Notes: generated from the letters alone by a model not told the origin. Shown: positions 17,879 to 26,693, counted from the stretch's first letter. The stretch: 64,000 nt of DNA from Mobilitalea sibirica (GCF_015999265.1 NZ_JAEAGR010000010.1:1-64000), one strand, 5' to 3'. Program-made: numbers and translations.

Positions 17879-18754
17879 ATGAAGAAGCAAATTTATGTGC
17901 TTTTATTATTGTTAATTATAGTGTTTTTCTCGGGTTGTTCAAATGATAAAGATAATAACCAGGGAGAAGAAGTAAAAGTATATTATATCGATAGTAAAAC
18001 TTCGACTCTTGTCAGTGAAAATTATACCCCGATTGAAACAGAGAAAAAATTAATCGTGGAAGAGTTGTTGAGTGCTTTAAGGAAGGAACCGAAGAATGTA
18101 GTTTATAAAAAAGCCCTTCCCGATAAGGTTACTATCAAAGATCTAAGTATAAAAGCAGACGAATTAACGATTAATTTTGATTCTACCTATAACGAATTAG
18201 TTGGTATACCGGAGGTACTTTGCAGGGCTGCCATTGTAAGAACTTTGACCCAGATAGATGGATTAAAATATGTGGTTTTTAATGTAAGTGATCAGCAATT
18301 CGTAGACTCAAATGGCTTAAGTTTATTTACAAAAGAAGATTTTATCGAAAGTACAAGTGCGGAAACGAATTATAAAGTATCTTTATATTTTGCAGATGCG
18401 ACAGGCCAAGCTTTGGTCGATACCGTAACAAATATTTTTTATACCGGGACAGGCTCTATCGAGGAATTGGTGATCAAACAGCTGATTAATGGACCGACTC
18501 AGCCCGGAATGTTAAATACCGTTCCGGAAGGAACTACATTGTTAAATGTTACTACGAAGGAAGGAATATGTGTCGTTGATTTTAACGAGAAATTTAATGA
18601 TTCTCTTCCGAATGTCTCAAAGGAGATTTCCATCTATTCTGTAGTAAATTCCTTGGTTGAATTACCGGGGATTAATAAAGTTCAATTTAAAATCAACGGT
18701 ACCGTAGGAGAAACCTACGAAAGAAACTTATCCTTAGTAAAGGGTGAAGAATAG
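17879..18754 (+). CDS. Lipoprotein with two GerMN domains
   Basis: This is a 291-residue lipoprotein. The signal peptide ends in the lipobox FFSGC with lipidated Cys20. Two GerMN domains follow (about 32-155 and 165-285), each with the pattern of an early strand (VKVYYID; VSLYFAD) and an internal I/LEELL/VIKQLINGP helix. GerM-type domains occur in spore germination and sporulation proteins and bind peptidoglycan or partner proteins in the forespore space. It directly follows the kinase gene (27 bases), so it may belong to that signalling operon and act as an accessory sensor protein, as in LpqB-like arrangements. That role is inference. Confidence 0.88.
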   Translation: MKKQIYVLLLLLIIVFFSGCSNDKDNNQGEEVKVYYIDSKTSTLVSENYTPIETEKKLIVEELLSALRKEPKNVVYKKALPDKVTIKDLSIKADELTINFDSTYNELVGIPEVLCRAAIVRTLTQIDGLKYVVFNVSDQQFVDSNGLSLFTKEDFIESTSAETNYKVSLYFADATGQALVDTVTNIFYTGTGSIEELVIKQLINGPTQPGMLNTVPEGTTLLNVTTKEGICVVDFNEKFNDSLPNVSKEISIYSVVNSLVELPGINKVQFKINGTVGETYERNLSLVKGEE

Positions 18755-18804
18755 ATTTATTGTGGAAATCCATCCAAGGTAACGGCACCGGTGTGGATAT
18801 AAAC

Positions 18805-19020
18805 CACGTGAATATAAATCTATGTGAGAGTAGAAAACACGTGAATATAAATCTATGTGAGAGTAGAAAACACGTGAATATAAATTACAGTGACTGAGAG
18901 TATAATCTACTGTGAACATAAACCGTGTATATAAACTACAGTGAATATAAATCACTGAGAGTATAATCTACTGTGAATATAAACCATGTAAATAAACCAC
19001 TGTGAGTATAAACCACTGCG
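18805..19020. repeat. Tandem repeats between the GerMN gene and comEC
   Basis: A 33-base unit beginning CACGTGAATATAAATC occurs at 18805-18837 and 18838-18870, with a third truncated copy from 18871. Diverged units follow that keep the core GTGAATATAAAYC and alternate with GAGAGTATAATCTACTGTGAA-like segments, to about 19020. No reading frame is kept. The array has no unique spacers, so it is not a CRISPR array. The remaining stretch to 19260 shows nothing recognisable. Confidence 0.8.
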
Positions 19021-19280
19021 GAAGTTACAGTCGTAGATATCAATGTGTACGGTTGTTCCTACTTAGTTGATGTTTATAATATATTGATTTAATTAGTTTA
19101 TTGTAGAGAGGTATTTCAATACATTTCTAATTGAGTACAACTGATGTATAGTATAGCATACTGATATCTAAGTTGTTATCTTATACGATGTGTATTTTAG
19201 ATAACAGGGAATATCATATCATCTACAATAAAGATACTCGTTTATAGGCTTCTTTCAATATTGGGAAAGGGGGTTACTTT

Positions 19281-21707
19281 CTGATTAAAAGACCATTTAT
19301 ATGGGTGCTGGGAGCCTACCTAGTTGGAATGCTCTTGGCCTGGTATCAGTTATCCTATCTATTGGTAATCATTCTTGTTCTAATATCTTGTCTTATCATT
19401 TTCCTTCTGATGTTTCGTATAAAAAATCCCCAAGTAAAGCAAACAGACTATTTTTTATGGAGTATACCGGTGTTGTTGCTCATCGGATTTTATTCTATGG
19501 GTATTCATATGCAACGACCGGATTTGGATACGGTATTTGAAGAAAAGATCAGTTGTAAGGTAAACGGTCAGATATCTATGGTTGTGAAAAAGCAGTGGGG
19601 TAAGGTTTTATATATTAGTAATAACACGGTATATTTATCAGAGGAAAAACCGTATCTTTGTGAAAATATAATCGTATATAGCAGTGATGATCTGGAATAT
19701 CAAGTTGGAAATAATATTACCGTCTACGGTCAAATCGAGAAATTTTCTAAGGCCTCAAATCCGGGCCAATTCAATGAACAACTCTATTATCAAATTCAAA
19801 ATATCGATTATAAGTTAAAAGCCGAAAGGATCTTTATCGTTGATACAGAAAGTTCCATTTTTCATAAGGTGTTAGATGGAATTAAGCAAAGGTTTTCAAC
19901 CGTTTACCATACTCTTTTATCTGAAAAAGAAGCCGGAGTCATAACGGCAATGATCCTTGGTGACAAATATCTAATTGATGATGAATTAAAAGAGTTGTAT
20001 CAGGAAAATGGTATCGCTCATATTCTGGCAATCTCAGGCCTTCATGTTACTTTAATCGGTCTATCTGTATATCATTTACTTCGTAAGTTAAAATCCGGTC
20101 TTATTCCCGCAACTATAATAACCATTGTATTCATATACTGCTATGGTGTATTGACTAGTTTCAGTGTATCTACCAACCGGGCAGTCGTAATGCTTACGAT
20201 ACTGCTTATGGCACGGATCTTTGGTAAAACCTACGATATGTTATCTGCAATTTCTCTCAGTGCTCTACTTATTCTTCTTCAAAATCCCATGCAGCTGTTT
20301 CATGTCGGCTTTCTACTTTCATTTGGAGCTGTATTAGGTATATCAATTCTTCTTCCGGCTATGAATACTCTACTATATTCTAATGTAATTACAAAAAAGT
20401 CTCCCATACATAATATAAAGAAAACCATATCTAGTGGAATACTTCTCAGTTTCTGTGCTCAGGTTATGACCCTTCCGGTAATCCTTTTGTTTTATTATCA
20501 ATTGCCAGTATATAGTATCTTGATAAACCTTATAATAATACCCTGTATGTCTATCCTGGTAATAGGATCATTGGCAGCAGGAATCGCAGGTGTGTTTTTC
20601 ATGCCGGTTGGAGTATTTTTGATAGGCGGAACCTATTATCTACTTAAGCTATATGAAGGGGTCTGTAGTATCGGAAGCCGTCTTCCCGGAAATCTGTTAA
20701 CGGTAGGAAAACCGGATGTGATACGCATATGGATTTATTATATTGTAATCCTTATATTTTTACTGTTGGTGAAGCGAAAGCAGATGAAACATCTGATACT
20801 AATTCCATTCCTTGCTGTATTTATCCTTATCCTTCCGAAAGGAAATGCAGGATTAGAAATTACATTATTGGAGGTTGGTCAGGGGGAGGCAATCTTTATG
20901 GAAACAAAGTCAGGAACCACCTATCTGATTGACGGAGGAAGTTCCAGTATAAAAAAGGTTGGTACCTACAGAATACAGCCGTTCTTATTATCGAAAGGTG
21001 TAGACTTATTGGATTATGCAATCATAACCCATACAGATAAGGACCATATCAGTGGACTAAGAGAGCTGTTGGAGGGAAAGAAAATCGCTATCATGAATTT
21101 GATTTTACCATACCAAACATCTAAGGATGATGCTTATCTGGAGTTAGAGGCTTTGGCTGCTAAGAAAGGAGTAAAGGTCAGTTATATTAAGGCCGGGGAT
21201 TTTATACAGGATGATAAGGTTATGATACGTTGTCTACATCCTGCCTATGATTATATTGGTACATCAGCTAACGCCTATTCCACTGTATTAAGCATCAACT
21301 ATGGTGAGTTTGATCTACTTCTGACCGGAGATTTAGAACAGGACGGAGAAAAGCTTCTGATTGATCGGTTGAATGCTAAGAATATGATTAAGAGTACAGG
21401 TAAAGATAATAAATCAATGGAACAGGAGATAGTTGCTAATGATCGGATGGTTACAGATTATGATGTTCTCAAGGTGGCACATCATGGTTCTCGTAACTCT
21501 ACCTCAGGAGAATTATTGAAGATAATACAGCCGGAATATGCTCTGATCTCCTGTGGTAAGGGTAATAGTTATGGACATCCTCACGATGAGGTTTTAGAGA
21601 GGTTAAAGGAAACAAAGACTCAGGTTAAAATTACATATGAGAGTGGGGCTATTATAATAAAGACAGATGGGAAGAGGATGGAGATAAGTGATTATATAAA
21701 AGAATAG
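19281..21707 (+). CDS. comEC: ComEC/Rec2 DNA uptake channel
   Basis: This large membrane protein of about 800 residues carries single-stranded DNA across the membrane during transformation. An N-terminal helix pair and OB-like soluble region precede the Competence core (ENGIAHILAISGLHVTLIGLSVYHLL). A multi-helix channel follows, then a C-terminal metallo-beta-lactamase domain (LLEVGQGEAIFMET; HTDKDHISG near residue 585; LKVAHHGSRNSTS). The frame opens at 19248. AAAGGGGG at 19266-19273 places a CTG codon (19281) at ideal spacing, and the first residues LIKRPFIWVLGAYLVGM fit the family. GTG 19305 is the alternative. A diverged second copy of part of its 3' end lies at 24644-24811. Confidence 0.93.
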   Translation: MIKRPFIWVLGAYLVGMLLAWYQLSYLLVIILVLISCLIIFLLMFRIKNPQVKQTDYFLWSIPVLLLIGFYSMGIHMQRPDLDTVFEEKISCKVNGQISMVVKKQWGKVLYISNNTVYLSEEKPYLCENIIVYSSDDLEYQVGNNITVYGQIEKFSKASNPGQFNEQLYYQIQNIDYKLKAERIFIVDTESSIFHKVLDGIKQRFSTVYHTLLSEKEAGVITAMILGDKYLIDDELKELYQENGIAHILAISGLHVTLIGLSVYHLLRKLKSGLIPATIITIVFIYCYGVLTSFSVSTNRAVVMLTILLMARIFGKTYDMLSAISLSALLILLQNPMQLFHVGFLLSFGAVLGISILLPAMNTLLYSNVITKKSPIHNIKKTISSGILLSFCAQVMTLPVILLFYYQLPVYSILINLIIIPCMSILVIGSLAAGIAGVFFMPVGVFLIGGTYYLLKLYEGVCSIGSRLPGNLLTVGKPDVIRIWIYYIVILIFLLLVKRKQMKHLILIPFLAVFILILPKGNAGLEITLLEVGQGEAIFMETKSGTTYLIDGGSSSIKKVGTYRIQPFLLSKGVDLLDYAIITHTDKDHISGLRELLEGKKIAIMNLILPYQTSKDDAYLELEALAAKKGVKVSYIKAGDFIQDDKVMIRCLHPAYDYIGTSANAYSTVLSINYGEFDLLLTGDLEQDGEKLLIDRLNAKNMIKSTGKDNKSMEQEIVANDRMVTDYDVLKVAHHGSRNSTSGELLKIIQPEYALISCGKGNSYGHPHDEVLERLKETKTQVKITYESGAIIIKTDGKRMEISDYIKE

Positions 21708-21708
21708 G

Positions 21709-21800
21709 CTGACAACGGGACGGGGTTATTGACACTGGTGTGACAACGGTGTGACAACGGGACGCGGTGTGACAACGGGACGGAGTTATTGACACTGATA
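21709..21800. repeat. REP-like repeats upstream of the RAYT gene
   Basis: Several overlapping copies of GTGACAACGGGACGG occur, some followed by GTTATTGACACTG. At least four GACAACGG cores are packed into 90 bases directly after the comEC stop. The reverse complement of the same words appears after the transposase gene. Such short GC-rich words flanking a single Y1 transposase gene are the hallmark of REP/RAYT systems. Confidence 0.8.
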
Positions 21801-21825
21801 AATAATTTACCATGGAGGTGTTTTT

Positions 21826-22587
21826 TTGCCAAGAGTAGCAAGGATTAAAAGCAATAGTGGAATATACCATATCATTATGAGAGGAATAAATCGACAAACT
21901 ATATTTGAAGTTGAAGAAGATTACGAAAGGTTTATTCTAACAATACAAAGATACAGAGAGATATGTGAATATAAGATATATGCTTATTGCTTAATGGGTA
22001 ATCATTTGCATTTATTGCTAAAAGAAGGAAAGGAACCACTAGAGACAGTCATGAGAAGAATATGTGGTAGTTATGTCTTTTGGTATAACAAAAAATATGG
22101 AAGGGTGGGGTACTTGTTTCAAGATCGGTTTAAGAGCGAACCTATTGAAGAGGATGAGTATTTTCTCACTGTACTTAGATATATTTTTCAAAATCCTTTA
22201 AAGGCATGTATGGTTACTAAAATTGAAAATTATAAATGGACTAACTACATTGATTATATTCGAGGAAGTAATCAGACTGAGATAGACTTTGTGCTGAATA
22301 TTTTGAATACAAATAGAGAACAAGCAATAAGGCGATTTATTGAGATTATAAACAAGGACAACGATGATGAATGTCTGGATATATTGGAAAAACAGCGGTT
22401 AACAGACGATGATGCAAGAAATATAATAAAGAGACATTGCAAAATTGACCATGTCATAGATATACAAAAATTTGATAAAGTTAAAAGGAATATGTATTTA
22501 AATGACCTGAAGGAGAGGTATGGCTTATCAATTAGACAAATTGAAAGATTGACTGGAATTAGTAGGGGTGTAATACAAAGAATATGA
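21826..22587 (+). CDS. REP-associated tyrosine transposase (RAYT, IS200-like Y1 family)
   Basis: This 253-residue enzyme nicks single-stranded REP DNA by a Y1-HUH mechanism. IYHIIMRGINRQ and IYAYCLMGNHLHLLL carry the HUH metal site (GNHLHLL). The following helix has SYVFWYNKKYGRVGYLFQDRFKSEPI with candidate catalytic tyrosines, then FLTVLRYIFQNPLKA. The C-terminal ~70 residues end in an HTH-like RYGLSIRQIERLTGISRGVIQRI, seen in a subset of Bacillota RAYTs. GGAGGTG precedes the TTG start at 21826. It is flanked by inverted families of REP-like words. RAYTs are usually single-copy domesticated genes and not self-mobile insertion sequences. Confidence 0.9.
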   Translation: MPRVARIKSNSGIYHIIMRGINRQTIFEVEEDYERFILTIQRYREICEYKIYAYCLMGNHLHLLLKEGKEPLETVMRRICGSYVFWYNKKYGRVGYLFQDRFKSEPIEEDEYFLTVLRYIFQNPLKACMVTKIENYKWTNYIDYIRGSNQTEIDFVLNILNTNREQAIRRFIEIINKDNDDECLDILEKQRLTDDDARNIIKRHCKIDHVIDIQKFDKVKRNMYLNDLKERYGLSIRQIERLTGISRGVIQRI

Positions 22588-22589
22588 TG

Positions 22590-22645
22590 TGTCGACAACC
22601 CCGTCCCCTTGTCACCTTGCCCCTTGTCACCTGCCCCTTGTCACC
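22590..22645. repeat. REP-like repeats downstream of the RAYT gene
   Basis: GACAACCCCGTCCCCTTGTC is followed by two more CCCCTTGTCACC units. Read on the minus strand these are GGTGACAAGGGG words, the same family as upstream of the gene but in the opposite orientation. The gene is therefore enclosed by inverted REP-like arrays. Confidence 0.8.
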
Positions 22646-22765
22646 AAAATGAAATCAAAAAGCTAAACTTATTTTTACTAATATAAAAATATAATATCGT
22701 GTACGTAGACAAGGGTACTTGTCTTACGTATAATAATATTAATATTTGGAAATTGAGGTGAAATA

Positions 22766-24352
22766 ATGCATAGTATTTTTATATATGGCACACTAAAAGA
22801 TAGGGAGTTCCAGAGATACCTTTTTGGTAAAGAACTAGAAATGGTAAATGCAACACTTGATAACTATAAGATTTATAGTGATTTAGATGGCTACTACTAT
22901 ATTGAAAACAGCAAAGGTAATAGTATTAATGGTAAAATAATTGAAGTTACAGACAAAGAACTAGAAATCATTGAGGCATGGGAAGAAGTTCCAATGTACA
23001 TTAGGAAAGAATGTAAAGTTACAATTGAAGGGGGGATACATAAAATTGTTGATGCCTATTTTAAAAGAAGTACATTTGGAAAGATAGAAGTTGACAATCA
23101 ATCAACAACAAGAAACAATAGAGATGATATCATTAAAGAAATCGAGTTAATGAAAGAGCGCATTAGGGGGAGAGAATATCCAAGATCAGATCTTATGATT
23201 GTATATCCAGCATTGATTGTCGATAAAAAAAAGTATATAGAATTTGTTGATAAAAAGATTCAAAAAGAAACTGAAGAGTATTTCACAAAATTTATGAAGG
23301 ATACCGTTAATACAGAATATAATAACGAGTTTAATGATTCTATTGAAAGAGTTTATTATGGACACAAATTTGTTGTGAGCGATAATAACAACCAGTATTC
23401 TGAGATCTATATCTCTTGTATAAAGGACTTAAATATTGTATCAATTTTAATTAATATTCCCAATATATTAATTGATACAGTTGAGTTGATTGAAAAGGTT
23501 AATGATCAAGCAATATTTTTCCAAGAAGGAAAGGGTAATATTGATATAAAAAACTTGTTGTATGAAATTGGATTAGAAATATGTGGAGTAGCAAATTTTA
23601 TATCTTTTTTACCCGAGCTACCTAAGAAGAAAAAGATGAGTGATTTTTTAGCAGGTGAGATGACACCTGATAGTTATGAGGTAATACACCCTGATTATTA
23701 TAATCCTGAGAATATTGGAATCTATAATTCGTCAGAAATATATGCGAGTTTTCACTCTTTATTAATTAGGCAAAACAATTTCTCGGATAACTATTTAATT
23801 AGAGCTAAGCGACAGACGCTTACTTACTTCATTATTGAATTGTTAGTGTTACAAGAAGCGTTAATAAATAGAACTAATGGTATTATTGATAAAATTATAT
23901 ATCACAAAGAGAAATATGATTGTGATTTTCAAGTAGAACAGCTTGAAAAATTAATATATGAGACATCGAAAGGATTGTTTCTTTGGAATGTCAGAAAGTT
24001 TAAGTTTACTACCGGAAAAATCCTTGCTGATAATATCTCAAAGAGATTTGGAATTGATGAACTGTTAGCAGAACAAGAAAAGAATAAGGACAGAATTGAA
24101 CAACTTCTTTCTATACGAGTTGCACGGATTAATGAACATGAAAATAAAAGTATAAATCTCTTATTAATATTACTTACCTTTTTACAGGTTGCACCTGTAA
24201 TATATACAAGTATCATGTCAATTTATGACGGTAAGTTTTATTTGGAGCAACTTTATGCTTCTGTTGCGAGTCTGATGATTTGCATTATTTTGTTGGTTAT
24301 ATTTAGAATTAGATTAAGAATAAAAATAAGAAAGGAAAACTTGAAAAAGTAA
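22766..24352 (+). CDS. AIG2/GGCT-like domain fused to a large unknown region with two C-terminal TM helices
   Basis: This is a 528-residue protein. Residues 1 to about 105 look like a gamma-glutamylcyclotransferase/AIG2-like domain: IFIYGTLKD supplies the YGTL glycine loop, and LEIIEAWEEVPMYIRKECKV matches the usual E-xxx-Y-x-R region. Residues 106-460 match nothing I recognise; they are charged and probably mixed alpha/beta. A coiled-coil-like stretch (EQEKNKDRIEQLLSIRVARINEHENK) leads into two membrane helices (about 470-492 and 502-520) and a basic tail. That tail is reminiscent of two-TM effector proteins, without a CorA GMN motif. GAGGTGAAATA precedes the ATG. It lies beside a RAYT inside a segment bounded by comEC sequence; codon use is very AT-rich. 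Confidence 0.65.
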   Translation: MHSIFIYGTLKDREFQRYLFGKELEMVNATLDNYKIYSDLDGYYYIENSKGNSINGKIIEVTDKELEIIEAWEEVPMYIRKECKVTIEGGIHKIVDAYFKRSTFGKIEVDNQSTTRNNRDDIIKEIELMKERIRGREYPRSDLMIVYPALIVDKKKYIEFVDKKIQKETEEYFTKFMKDTVNTEYNNEFNDSIERVYYGHKFVVSDNNNQYSEIYISCIKDLNIVSILINIPNILIDTVELIEKVNDQAIFFQEGKGNIDIKNLLYEIGLEICGVANFISFLPELPKKKKMSDFLAGEMTPDSYEVIHPDYYNPENIGIYNSSEIYASFHSLLIRQNNFSDNYLIRAKRQTLTYFIIELLVLQEALINRTNGIIDKIIYHKEKYDCDFQVEQLEKLIYETSKGLFLWNVRKFKFTTGKILADNISKRFGIDELLAEQEKNKDRIEQLLSIRVARINEHENKSINLLLILLTFLQVAPVIYTSIMSIYDGKFYLEQLYASVASLMICIILLVIFRIRLRIKIRKENLKK

Positions 24353-24643
24353 CTTTTCTATCTCCGAAATTAAAACTTGACCACAATAAGATTAATGGAT
24401 CTGCATTTGTTAAAGTTATACCGTTTCAATATAATAAGTGATCGAGAAGTTCACCATTTAGTCTGATATGCATGTAGTACAAGTAAAGAGATCTAAATAT
24501 TTTGTAAATTAATGGAATTGTTATAATAATCTGAGTATTTATATACGCGAAAATAACAAGTCGTTTTTAGGTGGTTTCAATTGAAGAAATAATGCAATAA
24601 AAAGGATAATTATGGAAGTGTGTAGCGCATGTTTGAAAAAAAA
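24353..24643. other. Non-coding stretch between the AIG2-like gene and the comEC copy
   Basis: About 290 bases of AT-rich DNA with no ORF of note and no obvious hairpin or repeat. I see nothing functional in it. Confidence 0.5.
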
Positions 24644-24861
24644 GTAAAGATAATAAATCAATGGAACTGGAGATAGTTGCTAATGATCGGCTAGTTACAG
24701 ATTATGTTGTTCTCAAGGTTGCCCATCACGGTTCTCGAAATTCTACTTCAGTAGAATTATTGGAGATAATACAGCCTCAATATGCTCTAATCTCCTGTGG
24801 TAAGGGTAATAAAAGGGTTACGAGATTGATACAATTTCGGTTTCCATGTTCAAGTCTGTAA
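24644..24861 (+). pseudogene. Diverged partial copy of comEC (3' fragment)
   Basis: Positions 24644-24811 match comEC 21400-21567 over 168 bases without gaps, with about fifteen differences counted by eye. The copied part encodes the VANDR..LKVAHHGSRNSTS..ISCGKGN segment of the metallo-beta-lactamase domain. It then runs into unrelated sequence and stops at 24861. It has no start region or channel domain, so it cannot work. It marks the right side of the RAYT/AIG2-like segment. The divergence suggests an old duplication or the import of the segment together with a neighbouring strain's comEC end. Confidence 0.85.
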
Positions 24862-25400
24862 ATAGCTTATTATAAGGGTCTTGTGGCAAGTTGCTCAGAG
24901 ATAGTTCTAGATTTTCAAGAGAAAAACATTGGGCTAAGTTATAATAATTACATCTTTCTAACTGCGTTTGCACAACCATATTAACGATATAAGTTTAATC
25001 GTTATAAGATTTAGTAATCGTTAGACAGTATCGCTCCTATAAAATTCATATTCATTGGATGAATTATGCCCAACTTAAATGATAAATTAAATTACGAACA
25101 TAAAATATAAGTCAAAGGTGATTTTTTTGTGTAACAATCGTCTCACACCCGCATAGCGGGTGGGTTATATTTCGCACGCATTGCGTGCTCAACAGGGTCA
25201 CGACCTATAACAAAACATCTGGTTAAGATATAACTATTATACTTGATCAGATTTTTTATTATAGGCGTGTTTCATCTGACGCTTACCCTTAAATATAATT
25301 TACCCGACTTTAAATGAGTTGATAAATAAGGGCATGGTAGTAAACGAATATTTTCGTAACAATAGTCCAAGTATTATGATAATCGTTACGATCGTATAAC
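24862..25400. other. Non-coding region with hairpin cluster
   Basis: About 540 bases without a gene. It holds the tiny-loop hairpin cluster at 25146-25205 and, nearer the next gene, an inverted repeat CGTAAC/GTTACG around 25352-25390 that could end the leftward transcript of the SpoIID-like gene. Confidence 0.5.
25146..25205. repeat. Three consecutive perfect hairpins with tiny loops
   Basis: CACCCGC-ATA-GCGGGTG (25146-25162), GCACGC-ATT-GCGTGC (25174-25188) and GGTC-AC-GACC (25196-25205) follow one another within 60 bases. The block is GC-rich in very AT-rich surroundings. Loops of two or three bases suit folded single-stranded DNA (IS200/IS605-like ends, recombination sites) as much as RNA. 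No T-run follows, so terminators are unlikely. Confidence 0.6.
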
Positions 25401-26693
25401 TCATTCCGCAATTCTCGTAACCCCCACATATATATGAGATATTTTATACCATGTAGCAAAATCTACCACACCGGTTTGGGGAAGATTAAATATTTGCTGG
25501 AAGATTCTTACCGCATCTGCGGTTTGTGGTCCATACTGTCCATCCACAGCTATTTTAGGAATCGCTACATAAGTATCTGAAATACGGTTTAGCTGTTCTT
25601 GAATCATCCGTACACTGACTCCGGTGGAACCTATGGTCAGATTTACTCCCGGCCAGGAAGCTGGAACACCAGATACTTGAGGTGCTGTGTTAATAAACAT
25701 GGAATCTCCATAAAAATGTTGAAGTATCTGGATTGCATTCAGACCATTCTCTCCCAATTCCTTAGATCCCCATTGGGTCATCCAGTTCGGACACTGTACT
25801 CTATAACCATCACAGTATTGGGTTAATATGGGTTGTTTAACATTAGGTCTGGATAAATAATTGGTGAATATCTGGTCCACCGCTAGGCCGATATTACTGT
25901 AAATATTCCTGCCCGGAATCCATTTGTGATCAAAGGCCGTGGATGAGGTTATGGTAAAATTATATCCCTGATTACGATACCATTCCGTAAAAACTCGGTT
26001 TAGGGTAAAGGACTGGATAGCAAGAATATTTGCCATAATGGTTGATTCCGGCCATGTGGCATAGATTTCGCTAGAAGCTACATTTTTAATATAATCACGG
26101 TACCGTACATAGTGATTCTGTGCAGCAGTATCAGTAGGAGGACCGTCGTGGACTACGATATATTCTGGGATCACTACATTTTGTAATACAATTTCACCGG
26201 TTTCACCTATAGCTTTAATCTCTTCTTCTTCTATTTTTGGTGGGTAATCGCCATATAAAGTATGAGGTGGTATTACATATAATTCACCTCCGGTAGGAAT
26301 TTCTGCAGGGGTTAGGGTTAATTCCTGCAGAGCTGTTACAAGGGTGAGTATTTCAACATTCGATACGGTAACCGGTTCAAAGTCCGGTGCGCTTACCCTA
26401 AGGTTAAATTCTGAATAAGGTTGTGTGGCTGGAGCAGGGTTCAGACTATAATCAATTGGGGGTGCCGGTAATTCAATTTCTTGTGTGAGCCCGTTAAAAT
26501 CGGTAGTAAGCTCTTCTATAATTACCTGCGGCTCTGCCGAAGAGGAAATTTGGACGATTGCACTATCAATTGGTGCCAGTCCTCTGGTTGTGCAGCGAAC
26601 CTGTAACCTCCCGAAGGTCTGTGTTCCCATTTCAGCTGGATAAACACGAATTTTATTATATAAATTTCGATTAATATTATTATTTTTCATCAT
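25401..26693 (-). CDS. SpoIID-like protein with C-terminal peptidoglycan-binding domain
   Basis: This is a 430-residue protein without a classical signal peptide. Residues about 15-135 form beta-rich repeats (carboxypeptidase-regulatory-like). The middle (about 185-320) resembles a SpoIID/LytB domain: YVRYRDYIKNVASSEIYATWPESTIMANILAIQSFTLNRVFTEWY, then CDGYRVQCPNWMTQWGS. The C-terminus (about 345-425) is a PG_binding_1 domain, LTIGSTGVSVRMIQEQLNRI..VDGQYGPQTADAVRIFQQIFNLPQTGVVD. Such proteins in Lachnospiraceae are linked to spore cortex or cell-wall remodelling. It lies 24 bases after the amidase gene in the same direction, so a wall-active operon is likely. Catalysis by the SpoIID-like part is unproven. 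Confidence 0.75.
   Translation of the reverse strand: MMKNNNINRNLYNKIRVYPAEMGTQTFGRLQVRCTTRGLAPIDSAIVQISSSAEPQVIIEELTTDFNGLTQEIELPAPPIDYSLNPAPATQPYSEFNLRVSAPDFEPVTVSNVEILTLVTALQELTLTPAEIPTGGELYVIPPHTLYGDYPPKIEEEEIKAIGETGEIVLQNVVIPEYIVVHDGPPTDTAAQNHYVRYRDYIKNVASSEIYATWPESTIMANILAIQSFTLNRVFTEWYRNQGYNFTITSSTAFDHKWIPGRNIYSNIGLAVDQIFTNYLSRPNVKQPILTQYCDGYRVQCPNWMTQWGSKELGENGLNAIQILQHFYGDSMFINTAPQVSGVPASWPGVNLTIGSTGVSVRMIQEQLNRISDTYVAIPKIAVDGQYGPQTADAVRIFQQIFNLPQTGVVDFATWYKISHIYVGVTRIAE

Noticed and set aside
18805-19020. Tandem array as a CRISPR
   Set aside because: Units are contiguous, without unique spacers of constant length, and no cas genes are near.
19301-19540. 79-codon frame at the start of comEC
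   Set aside because: It is a shadow of the comEC frame, with a protein sequence of no recognisable character.
22272-22598. Leftward 108-codon frame within the RAYT gene
   Set aside because: It is antisense to a well-supported gene and is a low-complexity Ser/Leu-rich translation.
24661-24861. Small independent metallo-hydrolase gene
   Set aside because: It equals part of the comEC C-terminal domain and lacks the metal-site motifs that precede it.
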